Source: Okeania sp. SIO1I7
GTDB taxonomy: Bacteria > Cyanobacteriota > Cyanobacteriia > Cyanobacteriales > Microcoleaceae
NCBI GenBank assembly: GCA_010672585.1
Contig: JAAHGF010000018.1
Coordinates: 141,428-205,427 of the forward strand
Length of the DNA: 64,000 nt
Direction: 5' to 3'
Position numbers and translations under genes: made by a program. Under the pieces are notes generated by a model that was given only the letters and a program-made list of their open reading frames with translations, was not told where the DNA came from and ran no database searches. Every line of letters begins with the position of its first letter. Positions within the stretch are counted from its first letter, which is position 1. This document shows, one piece after another, positions 27,762-37,018 of this stretch.

Positions 27762-28340
27762 ATGGGTAGACAGAAAGAGTTCAACAGAGATGAAGTATTA
27801 ATGAAGGCAATGCAAACCTTCTGGTGTTATGGCTATGAGGGGACTTCCATACAAACCTTAGTTGATAAGATGGGTATCAACCGAGGCAGTCTTTATGATA
27901 CTTTTGGCGATAAGCAATCTCTGTTTCACGAAGCGATCGCCTATTACGACTCTAGACTTGTATCACCGATGATTAGTAAATTAGAAGCTGATGATGCTTC
28001 TAAACAAACTATTGTAGATATCTTTTATGGTATGATTGATTCTGCCGTAACAGATGAAGACCGTAAAGGCTGCTTAATTACAAACACTGCTGTTGAGCTT
28101 GGTGGGAATAACCCAGACAGTGCTAAACAAATTGCTGCCAAGATCCAACAAATTGAAAATGCACTTACAAAAGCTTTAACTACAGCTCAAGAAAAAGGTG
28201 AAATTAGTCAGAAACATAACTGCACTACCGTAGCCAGATTTCTTACTTGTTGCTTACAAGGTTTACGAGTTATTTCTAAAGTTAATCCTGACCCAAAAGC
28301 ATTACAAGATATAGCTAAAATGGCTCTTTCTGTTTTATAA
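27762..28340 (+). CDS. TetR/AcrR-family transcriptional repressor
   Basis: 192 aa from the ATG at 27762 (a GTG three bases earlier is in frame). The N-terminal HTH is canonical: QTFWCYGYEGTSIQTLVDKM then GINRGSLYDTFGDKQSLFHE (residues about 15-54). The C-terminal ligand domain (residues 70-190) contains GCLITNTAVELGGNNPD, typical of the subgroup near AcrR/RutR regulators. It would bind an operator as a dimer and release on ligand binding. The nearest downstream gene on the same strand is the peroxiredoxin at 28653. A redox or detoxification role is plausible but not shown, and 312 bp of repeats separate the two. Confidence 0.9.
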   Translation: MGRQKEFNRDEVLMKAMQTFWCYGYEGTSIQTLVDKMGINRGSLYDTFGDKQSLFHEAIAYYDSRLVSPMISKLEADDASKQTIVDIFYGMIDSAVTDEDRKGCLITNTAVELGGNNPDSAKQIAAKIQQIENALTKALTTAQEKGEISQKHNCTTVARFLTCCLQGLRVISKVNPDPKALQDIAKMALSVL

Positions 28341-28652
28341 CAGGGAACAGTTCAATAATTAATTATTAATTATTAATTATTAATTATTAATTATTAATTA
28401 TTAATTACCTCTCCTTGAAAACGGATAGGATTGATTCAAAGGAAAATTTTTTCTTGCTTCTCCTTGCTTATGAGAGGCTTTAAACCTTAATTATTCGGTA
28501 ACAGGGAATAGGGAGAAAAACATTTTCCTGTTTGAGGTTCATCATCAGTCTATATCCTAAACAACTTGTTTTTTGCTATAGATTAATTTACTTACTGCTC
28601 ATTTTTTTTGCCTTAATTGGAACAATCATTCTAAAAAATAGGAGAAAATCCC
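28341..28652. repeat. AT tandem array plus family E element
   Basis: Eight or so TAATTAT units (28351-28406) run into an inverted family E element (28406-28501). A copy of the CATCATCAGTCTATATCC repeat follows (about 28538-28556). AGGAGAAAATCCC just before 28653 is a good ribosome-binding site for the peroxiredoxin. Confidence 0.6.
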
Positions 28653-29291
28653 ATGGAATTAACCAAAAACTTACAAGAACTCCAAGCTAAAATACAAGCC
28701 CAACTACCAGAAGATGCAAAGGCAAAAATGAATAAAGCTGTAGTTAATTTAGCTAACTCTGATATTGTTGACAATAGCTTAAAATTAGGGGAAAAAGTTC
28801 CTAACTTTAGCTTGCCAAACGCAGTAGGTAAAATAGTAGAATTAAATTCATTACTTGTAGAAAGTCCTGTAGTAATTTCCTTTTATCGTGGCGGATGGTG
28901 CCCTTATTGCAATATGGAATTAAGAGGTTTACAAAAGTATTTGCCACAAATCACAGAATTAGGGGCAAAATTAATCGCAATTTCTCCAGAAACACCAGAC
29001 AATTCTCTTTCCACAACAGAGAAAAACGAATTAACTTTTGAAGTATTAAGCGACCGGGGAAATCAAGTTGCTAAAGAATTTGGTTTAGTATTTCAAATGC
29101 CTGAAGAATTACGCCCAATATATCAAAGTTTTGGCGTTGACTTACCAACTTACAACGGTGATGAAAGTTTTGAATTACCAATTCCTGCGACTTATGTAAT
29201 TGCCTCAGATGGTACAATTATTCATGCTTTTGTTAACCCAGATTATACACAACGTCTTGACCCAGAAGAGATTATTAATGTGCTAAATTAA
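28653..29291 (+). CDS. AhpC/TSA-type peroxiredoxin
   Basis: 212 aa. A helical N-terminal extension (residues 1-50) precedes the thioredoxin-like peroxiredoxin fold. The active site FYRGGWCPYCNMELRGLQ (residues about 80-97) has the peroxidatic Cys in an unusual CPYC pair rather than the VCP motif, as in the peroxiredoxin-like AhpC/TSA subgroup. FEVLSDRGNQVAKEFGLVF and the cis-Pro segment LPIPATYVIASDG complete the fold. It should reduce hydroperoxides in the cytosol with thioredoxin or glutaredoxin. It is preceded by AGGAGAAAATCCC. It may be controlled by the TetR gene upstream. Confidence 0.88.
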   Translation: MELTKNLQELQAKIQAQLPEDAKAKMNKAVVNLANSDIVDNSLKLGEKVPNFSLPNAVGKIVELNSLLVESPVVISFYRGGWCPYCNMELRGLQKYLPQITELGAKLIAISPETPDNSLSTTEKNELTFEVLSDRGNQVAKEFGLVFQMPEELRPIYQSFGVDLPTYNGDESFELPIPATYVIASDGTIIHAFVNPDYTQRLDPEEIINVLN

Positions 29292-29394
29292 TTAGGAGTC
29301 AGTGCCGCTACGCGGAATTCAAAAGTCAAAAGTCAAAAGTAAGAAGTCAAAAGTAAGAAGTAAGAAGTAAGAAGTAAATTATAGTGGTCAATAG

Positions 29395-29847
<453 letters not shown>

Positions 29848-29909
29848 GTCAAGGAGCATCTTGCTCCCGCTATTTCCCCAAACTTCCCACTCTCCACACA
29901 CTTCCCACA

Positions 29910-32900
29910 CTACTCCTTATTACTTCTACCAAAATTAGCCATAAATAAATACGAACAGGGAACAAGATAGAGAGCAACGAGTGTTGAACCACCAACACCA
30001 CCAGCGATCGCTATAGCTAGAGGTGGCCAAAAAAGACCACCTTGTACCAATAAAGGAACAAACCCGATCATTGTAGTTAAGGTTGTGGCAACTACATGAC
30101 GAGTGGAACCCATAACGACTTGACGCATAGCTCGACGGTTGCCTGTAGATGCTTTGGGGTCTTCCAGGATGGCAGCTAAAACTACTACTGAGTCATTAAT
30201 GGCAACTCCCACTAAACCAAATGTTCCGATCAGACTCATAAAACCAAAGGGATAACCAAATAACCATAAACTGAAAAATCCTAAACCAATAGCACAAATA
30301 GCAACTCCACCAATAATGGCAGTTGCTCGGAAAGAATTTAAGGATAAAACTAAAATTGAAGTTGCTAACAACAACACTAGAGGCACCGTAGCAAACAAAT
30401 TTGCTTCAGTTTCACCTTGTTTTTCTGACTCTCCAGCAACTTCCAACCAATACCCGGATGGTAACTCAAAGTTTGAATCATTCAACTTTTGTTGCCACTT
30501 ATGCAAAACTTCAGAAGGTAAAACTCCAGCAGCAATAAAACCTTGAATCAAGTTTACCCGTCTGCCATTACGTCTTTTAATAAGAGAAAATTCTGGCTTT
30601 AATTCTACTTTTGCTAAAGCTGACAGGGGTATTGTGTTAGTTGCACTAAATCGGTTTTGATTTAAACTGGAACCAGTCGGTTGTAAGTCTAGAGATGTAA
30701 TTTGACTAATGTCTCCCCGTTGAGTATTTGATACTCGCACCCGCACTGGTATTTCTTCCGTATCTTCAATTATTGATCCTCCTAAATTTCCCTCCAGTAA
30801 CATCTCCAACTGTTGTGCAACAGTAGCATGATCTAATCCTGCTAAACGAACTTCTTCCTCATTCACTTGTAGTTGTAGTTGGGGTCGAAGTTCGCTTAAA
30901 GTGTCGCGGGTGTGAGTTACTTTAGGGACTTGAGATAATAGGGTTCTTGCTTGTTGTCCTAATTCTTGTAGACGATTTAAGTTAGGACCATAAATTCTCA
31001 TTTCTACTGGTGCATCAAAGGGGGGTCCTTGTTCTAATTGTCTAATCAAAACTTGAGCGTCAGGAAATTTAGTATCAACTTCTGCTTGGAGTACATTAAC
31101 AAATTCTGGTTTAGCTATTAAATTTAACTGTAAAATTCCTTGAGCGTAATTTGAGTCTTGTCTACCTGATGCTAAGTTGTAGAAATACCGAGGGGAACTA
31201 CGTCCTAAAAACCACTGTATTTCTTCAAATTCTGGATGTTTTAACATTAGGTTTCTGACTTTTATAGCCGTATTTTTTGTTTTTTCAATGGAGCTTAAAG
31301 CAGGTAATTCTAATTCTATTTGCAGTTGATTTCTTTCTGCTGGAGGAAAGAATTGTCGGGGGAGAGTTCTGACTTGAATGAAACCAGTTATCGGTAAAAT
31401 TAAACCTAATAATATTCCTAACCATGGACTGCTAAATACACTTCGTAGACTGACTTTGTAAAGTTTAGTTAAAGAGGGATTTGCAAACCCAGTTTGCCAC
31501 CATTTTCGTTGAATATAATGCGAATAATAATGATAGATATGATATAGTTTGCCTGCTACACCAGAACCTATGGTTAGAGAAAATATTAAAGAAGAAATAA
31601 CAGCTAAAATTACACTAATGCCAATACCACCAGCAAATTCTCCACCAGGACCAGACATTAAAACAACTGGTAAAAATGCTAGAGCTGTAGTTAAAGTTGA
31701 TGCTGTTAATGGCAGGAATAAATGATTAACTGCATCATTAATAGCAGTTTCAGCGCTCAATCCAGAAACCATATTTTTAGTAATTCTATCAACAACAATA
31801 ATTGCTGTATCAATCAATAATCCTAAAGCTACAATTAATCCAATTATTGAGGTTTGATTTACAGAAACATTCAGAAGCTTCATCATCCCTAAAACCATAC
31901 AGCTTGATAAAGGTAATGCTAAACTCACAACAGTTGCGGATTTCCAACCCATTAAAAATACTGTAATTCCAAATACCAGCATTCCAGTCACTAACAGGTT
32001 TAACATCAGACTGTTGAAACGAGCTTGAATATAATTATTTTGATTAAAAATTATCTCAAGTTTTAGACCTTGACCAAGCTCTTGCCGGAATTTTTCTATG
32101 GCTGCTTCTGCTGATTTTGCCCAGAGGTCTATTTGATAATCTGATTTGACAAATACAGCTAAAGCAGAAGCAGGATGACCATTAATTAATGCTAGTTCAT
32201 TTGCTGGTTCAGCAATTGTTTTTCTCACTTTAGCAATGTCTCCAAGTTGAGTAAATTGCCCTTGGTTACTAAAGTTAATTGGAATATTTCTAATCCGCTC
32301 TAGGGAATCTAAATCTGAATCAACTTCTAGAAGTAAATCATTATTTTGGCTACGAAATTGACCGGAAGAAACTTTAGCATCACTTTGTTGAATTTGTGCT
32401 GATAATTGTTGAGCGGTGAGACCAATACTAGCTAATTGAGCGGCATCAATTTCTACTACTATTTCTTCTTGAGGATTACCAATTTCAGCGATTTTTTCTG
32501 TTCCTGGTAATGCTAATAATTTATCTTTTAATGATTCAGATAAACGGGTAAGAATCGCATAATTTGGCTTTGTATCTTGTTCCCAAGTTAAAGCAGTAAT
32601 CATGGTATAAGCTCTAGCTTCAAGTTCTTCTAATCGTGGCTGACTTGTACGAGCAGGTAATTGGGGAGTAACTTGATTTAATTTGTCTCTAATTTTTAGC
32701 CAAGCTGTGTCCACCTTTGCTTTCTTAACTGAATCTAATAATTCAATACTAATAGTTGAACTTCCTACTTTAGAGGTTGAATTTGTAGTTTTAATTTCTT
32801 CTATTTCAGATAGTTGTTCTTCTATTTTTTCTGTGATTAATGTTTCTATTTGTTCCGCATCAGCTCCCGGCCAAAAAGTTGTGATGACTGCAAAGCGGGA

Positions 32901-33017
32901 GGTTAATTCTGGATCTTCAAGTCGTGGCAATGTTAAAAAAGATGATACTCCCCAGACCACAATAATTAGTATGGTTAGTATTAATAATCGCAAGTTCCGA
33001 TAAAATAAGGTAGCCAT
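29910..33017 (-). CDS. RND efflux transporter, inner-membrane subunit (copy 1)
   Basis: 1035 aa, ACR_tran/HAE family with the typical two-fold repeat of six membrane helices and a large periplasmic loop (residues 30-330 and 545-855). The first helix is LLILTILIIVVWGVSSFLTL. In TM4 the AcrB Asp-Asp pair is IDTAIIVVDRI (one Asp, then Thr), and in TM10 the AcrB Lys position lies in VAINDSVVV (Asn), so proton coupling differs from AcrB. This variant is common to a subset of the family. It should export hydrophobic or toxic compounds with a membrane-fusion protein; the only one nearby is at 44377-46284. Closely similar to the copy at 37019-40129. ATG start at 33017. Confidence 0.9.
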   Translation of the reverse strand: MATLFYRNLRLLILTILIIVVWGVSSFLTLPRLEDPELTSRFAVITTFWPGADAEQIETLITEKIEEQLSEIEEIKTTNSTSKVGSSTISIELLDSVKKAKVDTAWLKIRDKLNQVTPQLPARTSQPRLEELEARAYTMITALTWEQDTKPNYAILTRLSESLKDKLLALPGTEKIAEIGNPQEEIVVEIDAAQLASIGLTAQQLSAQIQQSDAKVSSGQFRSQNNDLLLEVDSDLDSLERIRNIPINFSNQGQFTQLGDIAKVRKTIAEPANELALINGHPASALAVFVKSDYQIDLWAKSAEAAIEKFRQELGQGLKLEIIFNQNNYIQARFNSLMLNLLVTGMLVFGITVFLMGWKSATVVSLALPLSSCMVLGMMKLLNVSVNQTSIIGLIVALGLLIDTAIIVVDRITKNMVSGLSAETAINDAVNHLFLPLTASTLTTALAFLPVVLMSGPGGEFAGGIGISVILAVISSLIFSLTIGSGVAGKLYHIYHYYSHYIQRKWWQTGFANPSLTKLYKVSLRSVFSSPWLGILLGLILPITGFIQVRTLPRQFFPPAERNQLQIELELPALSSIEKTKNTAIKVRNLMLKHPEFEEIQWFLGRSSPRYFYNLASGRQDSNYAQGILQLNLIAKPEFVNVLQAEVDTKFPDAQVLIRQLEQGPPFDAPVEMRIYGPNLNRLQELGQQARTLLSQVPKVTHTRDTLSELRPQLQLQVNEEEVRLAGLDHATVAQQLEMLLEGNLGGSIIEDTEEIPVRVRVSNTQRGDISQITSLDLQPTGSSLNQNRFSATNTIPLSALAKVELKPEFSLIKRRNGRRVNLIQGFIAAGVLPSEVLHKWQQKLNDSNFELPSGYWLEVAGESEKQGETEANLFATVPLVLLLATSILVLSLNSFRATAIIGGVAICAIGLGFFSLWLFGYPFGFMSLIGTFGLVGVAINDSVVVLAAILEDPKASTGNRRAMRQVVMGSTRHVVATTLTTMIGFVPLLVQGGLFWPPLAIAIAGGVGGSTLVALYLVPCSYLFMANFGRSNKE

Positions 33018-33457
33018 TTCAGTTATCAGTTAAGAGTTAACAGTTATCAGTTTTTCTGCTCGCCCGTACAGGAGTCAGGAGGAAAGAAAGAAGAAGAAAG
33101 AATAGTAGAGGAAGAAAGTTTTTTGTTTGTACTCTTCTCTTATCCGGACAAGAAATAATATTATGTCCGCTGGTATCGTTTGTGTAAATTCAAAGGTGAA
33201 TATCTATAGGAAATTTAAGTTTTTTTTCTTGCTCTTAAGTATTCCTCCCTGTTCCCTGTTCCCTACCTTTGCTATACAATACCGATGCTACCGGACATGA
33301 TATAATACCTCAAATCACCAAAGCCGAAAAATGTAGGGTTTGGTGTCCCAAACCCTACAATTGTATCGGTTAACAGAGGAAGAAATTAGGATAATTGAAG
33401 ATGGTGTTCAATAATGATCTATAATTAAAGTATTTGTTTTTATTGATAATCTTACTA
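33018..33457. repeat. Intergenic: heptamer array and family D element
   Basis: An AGTTATC-type array (33021-33050), a partial family D end (about 33060-33155) and a family D element (33168-33305, ATTATGTCCGC ... CCGGACATGATAT) fill the gap. No gene is seen. Confidence 0.55.
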
Positions 33458-33670
33458 ATGAAATCAACAACGATTTATTTGCCAGAAGAAACTGAAGCTA
33501 ATCTACAAAAATTAGCTACTCAAACAGGAAAATCTATTCCTGAAATTATCCAAGAATTAATCACCGATTATCTTACTAAAAAAACTCAAAAATTACCTAA
33601 ATCAGTTGGAATGGGTTCAAGTGGCAGATCGGACTTATCTTCTAAAACAGAAATAACTTTCAATCGCTAG
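33458..33670 (+). CDS. Ribbon-helix-helix (CopG/VapB-like) antitoxin, orphan
   Basis: 70 aa from the ATG at 33458; upstream in-frame starts give a hydrophobic leader that is unlikely. MKSTTIYLPEETEANLQKLA followed by TQTGKSIPEIIQELITDYL is a ribbon-helix-helix DNA-binding fold. The tail LPKSVGMGSSGRSDLSSKTE is the usual toxin-wrapping end of cyanobacterial VapB antitoxins, but it stops early (ITFNR) and no PIN toxin follows at once. It probably lost its partner; the next gene is a different antitoxin. It would bind DNA as a dimer. Confidence 0.7.
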   Translation: MKSTTIYLPEETEANLQKLATQTGKSIPEIIQELITDYLTKKTQKLPKSVGMGSSGRSDLSSKTEITFNR

Positions 33671-33702
33671 AATAAACATAGGTTAATTAATTTTAATTTA
33701 TC

Positions 33703-33921
33703 ATGGAAAATATTACGATTCAAGTTGACCCTGAAATTGCCAAAGCTTACCGAGAAGCAGAACCAGAAAAACAGCAAAAAATCCAAACAATTGTTAATGA
33801 TTTGCTTAAATCAATTATACAAGAGAAATCTTTAGCACAAATTATACAAGAAATGCAGGAACAAGCTAAAGCAAATGGATTAACACAAGAAATTTTAGAC
33901 CAAATACTGGAAGATGAATAA
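33703..33921 (+). CDS. Antitoxin-like small protein paired with a PIN toxin
   Basis: 72 aa, acidic and helical: ITIQVDPEIAKAYREAEPEK, then TIVNDLLKSIIQEKSLAQII and a Glu-rich tail EILDQILEDE. Its stop overlaps the ATG of the PIN gene by 8 bp (33914-33921), the usual antitoxin-toxin arrangement. The fold is not certain from sequence. The N-terminal strand-helix could be a ribbon-helix-helix. The toxin it would restrain is broken (see 33914-34534), so it may now be unneeded. Confidence 0.7.
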   Translation: MENITIQVDPEIAKAYREAEPEKQQKIQTIVNDLLKSIIQEKSLAQIIQEMQEQAKANGLTQEILDQILEDE

Positions 33922-34534
33922 ACTACGATTAGTTATTGATACCAATATTTTAGTCAGTAGTATTTTGATTGAATCATCTCTTCCTGACATTGCTTTTAAA
34001 GAAGCAAGAAAAATTGGTACTATTTTAGTAAGCATTCAGCCGTCAGCTATCAGCTATCAGCTATTGCTTTTAGTTAGTGATAAAAACAATATTTAATTGA
34101 GAAGCGAAAAATCTTACTACAAAAGTCAGCTCTAAAGCCTATATTCATTTAAACCCTGTCCTTAAATACAGGGTCTTATTGCTGATAGCTGACGGCTAAT
34201 AGCTGAATGCTTACCTATTTTATTTTCTGATGTAACATTTCAAGAATTACAAGAAGTCTTGACTCGTTCAAAATTTGATAAATATATTCCCCTAGATATT
34301 CGTTCTCAATTTCTGGCAAAGATTAAGCTAGAATCAGAACAGATTTTAGTATCTGAAATCGTCAATAAATGTAGAGATCCAAAAGATGATAAATTTTTAG
34401 ACGTTGCTCTTAATGGCCAAGCCACTCATATTATAACAGGAGATAAAGACTTATTAGAATTGAATCCATTTGAAGGAATTCCTATTTTAACTCCAAAGCA
34501 ATTTTTAGAATTTATTAAAGACATAAAACCATGA
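33914..34534 (+). pseudogene. PIN-domain toxin gene split by a family A MITE
   Basis: The 5' part reads MNKLRLVIDTNILVSSILIE (first PIN Asp) through ARKIGTIL. The 3' part resumes FSDVTFQELQEVLTRSKFDK and ends with ITGDKDLLELNPFEGIPILT (the later PIN acidic residues). Removing the MITE (34028-34214) and one 8-bp copy of CTATTTTA rejoins the frame exactly as KIGTIL-FSDVTFQELQ. The intact protein would have been about 140 aa, a VapC-type Mg-dependent RNase of a toxin-antitoxin module. The split form makes only a 60-aa N-terminal peptide. Confidence 0.9.
34028..34214. mobile_element. Family A MITE, copy A5, inside the PIN gene
   Basis: 187 bp, GTAAGCATTCAG...CTGAATGCTTAC ends. It has perfect 8-bp target duplications CTATTTTA at 34020-34027 and 34215-34222. 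This copy lacks the 21-nt unit, so it shows the empty form of the ends. The centre has the ACCCTG ... CAGGGT hairpin (about 34155-34176). Confidence 0.92.
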
Positions 34535-34638
34535 AATAGATACCAGAAAATAAGGATAGAGAGAATATATATAGCAATTCTATTTTAGTTGTAATATTTT
34601 GGTGGTAGTTAGGAATCTAGGGAAAACTGGGAGCATCT

Positions 34639-34785
34639 TGCTCCTGCTACTTCGACAAACTTCCCACCCTCCCAACATTTCCTACACTTCCGACTCGACT
34701 CCTTGATTACTTTTGCCAAAATTCGCCAGAAGTAAATAACAACAAGGAACCAAATAGAACGCAACCAGTGTCGAAAATTAATGTT
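34639..34785 (-). pseudogene. 3' scrap of a third RND transporter gene
   Basis: On the complement, ACACTGGTTGCGTTCTATTT, GGTTCCTTGTTGTTATTTAC and CGAATTTTGGCAAAAGTAAT closely match the last 75 bp of both intact RND genes (their TLVALYLVPCSYL ... ANFGRSN end). Its downstream flank (GGGAGCATCTTGCTCC, CCCACCCTCC) matches the flank after copy 1. A third tandem copy was deleted, leaving only its end. Confidence 0.7.
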
Positions 34786-34874
34786 ATTATTTAAGCTATG
34801 CGCGAAATTAAAAAATTAGGGGATAGTGTTAAAAAGTTGAGTCTTAGTAATACTTAATTATTAGAGGTTGAAAA

Positions 34875-36464
34875 ATGGAAAATATAGAATATTCAGGATA
34901 TTGGTGGTTGCCCTCAGAGCAAGATAAAAAAATAGCTGGTACTCTGACATTTACACATGATGAAGGAATTAAACTGCGACTTAGAGATTCATTTATTGGA
35001 GAATTGGAATCAAATGTTCCAATTATTTTAGGATTTGCAGATAGAAAGATTATTACTTTGTGTGGTAGTCTGAATTGTTTTTCAACAATAAGTTCATCAG
35101 GTTTTTAAAGTCAAGAATATATCTCAGACCTTGCTTTGATTGGCAGACATTTTACTAGCCGAGACAAAATATTGTTTCATAAAGCTAACGTACAGTATAG
35201 TTATTTATCTGACTGGAGTGAATTGCCTAAAATTAAGCGAGAAAAAGATTTTCAAGACAATAACAATAATAAGTTCAAAGAATTAAGATTTGTATATACT
35301 GTTCCTGAAAATATTGAAGTAGAAATAGAAAAATATGGAAAATTTTCTGTCATTTATCAATTTTTCGAGCCAAATAAACTTGAAAGTATTGACTTTAAAC
35401 AATATGCCTCATTAATAATTAAACCAAATGAAAAACTTTCAGTTAAAGATTTTGACTCTAAATTCATACGTCCTCTAAATAACTTTCTAACTTTTGCAAC
35501 TGATAGAGCAAACTCCATTACTAAATTAGAATTTTATTCCTATGACGGTGATGTAAATGTAGATATAGAAAACACTCCTTACAAGAAAGAACAATTTCCT
35601 ATAGAAGCTATTTATAATACCTACTATCCTGAAAGAAAAGAGCAAGACAGATTACTTTTTCAACATGAAATGCTCTTCTCTATATCTGACATTGATAACC
35701 TTCCCTCGACTCTGGAAAGATGGTTTGATTCTTGGGAAAAATTAGCTAGTATTTTTAATTTATTCTTCAGTATCAGATACAAACCAGATATATACTTAGA
35801 AAATAAATTTCTAAATCTTGTTCAAGCTGCGGAATCTGATCATCGTCGTCGTCGAACAGACAAAACAAATTTGCCAGATGATGAATCTGAAAATCAGCGT
35901 CTAAATGCAGTTCTAGATTGTCTAAATAGTCTTTCTAATGAGGAATATAAAAAATGGGCAAAAGACAAATTTGAGAAGAAAAATTATGGCTTAAAACTAA
36001 AACCAAGGTTAATAGATTTAACTAAATTAATACCATACGTAACCAATCAATTAATTAGCGTTGATAATTTTGGGTATGATTTGTATTTTTTAGCAGTTGC
36101 TGAACTCTTGAATAAGGAATATTTCAGACTGCTCAATTTTTATTTTCATACCTTGATTCAGCAAATTAATGAGATTCAGCAAATTAATGATCAGAAGAAA
36201 GAATTGTTTTGTGCTAAAATTACAGCAACGAGAAACGATTTTGTTCACGATAATGAAAAGAAACATGAAAAATCAGCTAAATTAGAAGAATTACCTGAGT
36301 TAATAGAATTACTTTCTTTCATTTTGCAAGCTTGCTTTTTGATGGAACTAGGTTTTGATTCAAAGGAATGTTACCAGTTACTTAACAGAAATATTCGATA
36401 TCAATATACAGTCGAGAGAGTAAGAAAAAAGAAGTATTTTGATTGTCTTAAAGAAAACTTATAA
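34875..36464 (+). pseudogene. apeA: ApeA-like HEPN anti-phage gene with one in-frame stop
   Basis: 529 codons read in one frame, broken only by TAA at 35106-35108. Before the stop: MENIEYSGYWWLPSEQDKKI and AGTLTFTHDEGI, the ApeA N-terminal domain pattern (GYWWLP..P....GtL.f). After it the frame runs on with SQEYISDLALIGRHFT, VQYSYLSDWSELP and a long middle region. It ends with the HEPN domain: ATRNDFVHDNEKK (the RxxxxH ribonuclease motif) then LPELIELLSFILQACFLMEL. ApeA proteins are abortive-infection defence factors that use the HEPN RNase. GAGGTTGAAAA precedes the ATG. A downstream TTG (35136) could start a 442-aa C-terminal product that keeps the HEPN, so partial activity or readthrough is possible. 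Confidence 0.75.
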
Positions 36465-37018
36465 AAAATGCCTTGATATAAATTATGACTTCTTATTTCG
36501 TGTTGATAGATGAGTTATACCAGTTTGATAAATCTTTGCTACAAATATTTAGGTTACTGCTTAGGAGTCAACCCACCCCTCGCCCCTCCCCCTCCCAACC
36601 CACCCCTAACCCCTCCCAGGAGGGGAGGGGGAGACAGGAGTCAGGAGACAGAATAAATAAGTTTTACACCATTTTTTATATAGTAATTTATCTTTTTCAT
36701 CCAATAGATATTTCCTATAAATTATTTTAATACTCCTTATTATTTGTAACATTCTTTTTTCAAATTGGTATTATATAGAATCCAAACGAACAAATATTAC
36801 TCAATAAATGGCGTACTTTGCCATTAGAAAAACACCAATATGTATTAGATGTCGGTTGAGTTGAGGAAGCTCAAACCCAACCTACTAGCTCGTCTAGCTT
36901 GAAAATGTGGGTAAATTTTAGAAAATATAGACCTCTCAGGGGGGTTGGGGGGGATTCTAGCGTTGGGTATTACTCACAATTTTAGTTTAGACGAGCTACT
37001 ACATCTAATTATCAATTA
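36465..37018. other. Intergenic with family C element
   Basis: Family C (36517-36771, inverted) contains a CCCACCCCTCGCCCCTCCC tract. After it, 36772-37018 holds a short inverted pair (CAAACCC/GTAGCTCGTCTA) but no gene. Confidence 0.5.
36517..36771. mobile_element. Family C element, copy 2 (inverted)
   Basis: Left end ATACCAGTTTGATAAATCTT; right end GTAACATTCTTTTTTCAAAT then TGGTAT. It matches 27351-27513 read on the other strand. Confidence 0.65.

Noticed and set aside
36485..36730. 81-aa + strand ORF
   Set aside because: It runs through the family C element and a PTPNPSQEG repeat tract; a read-through artefact.
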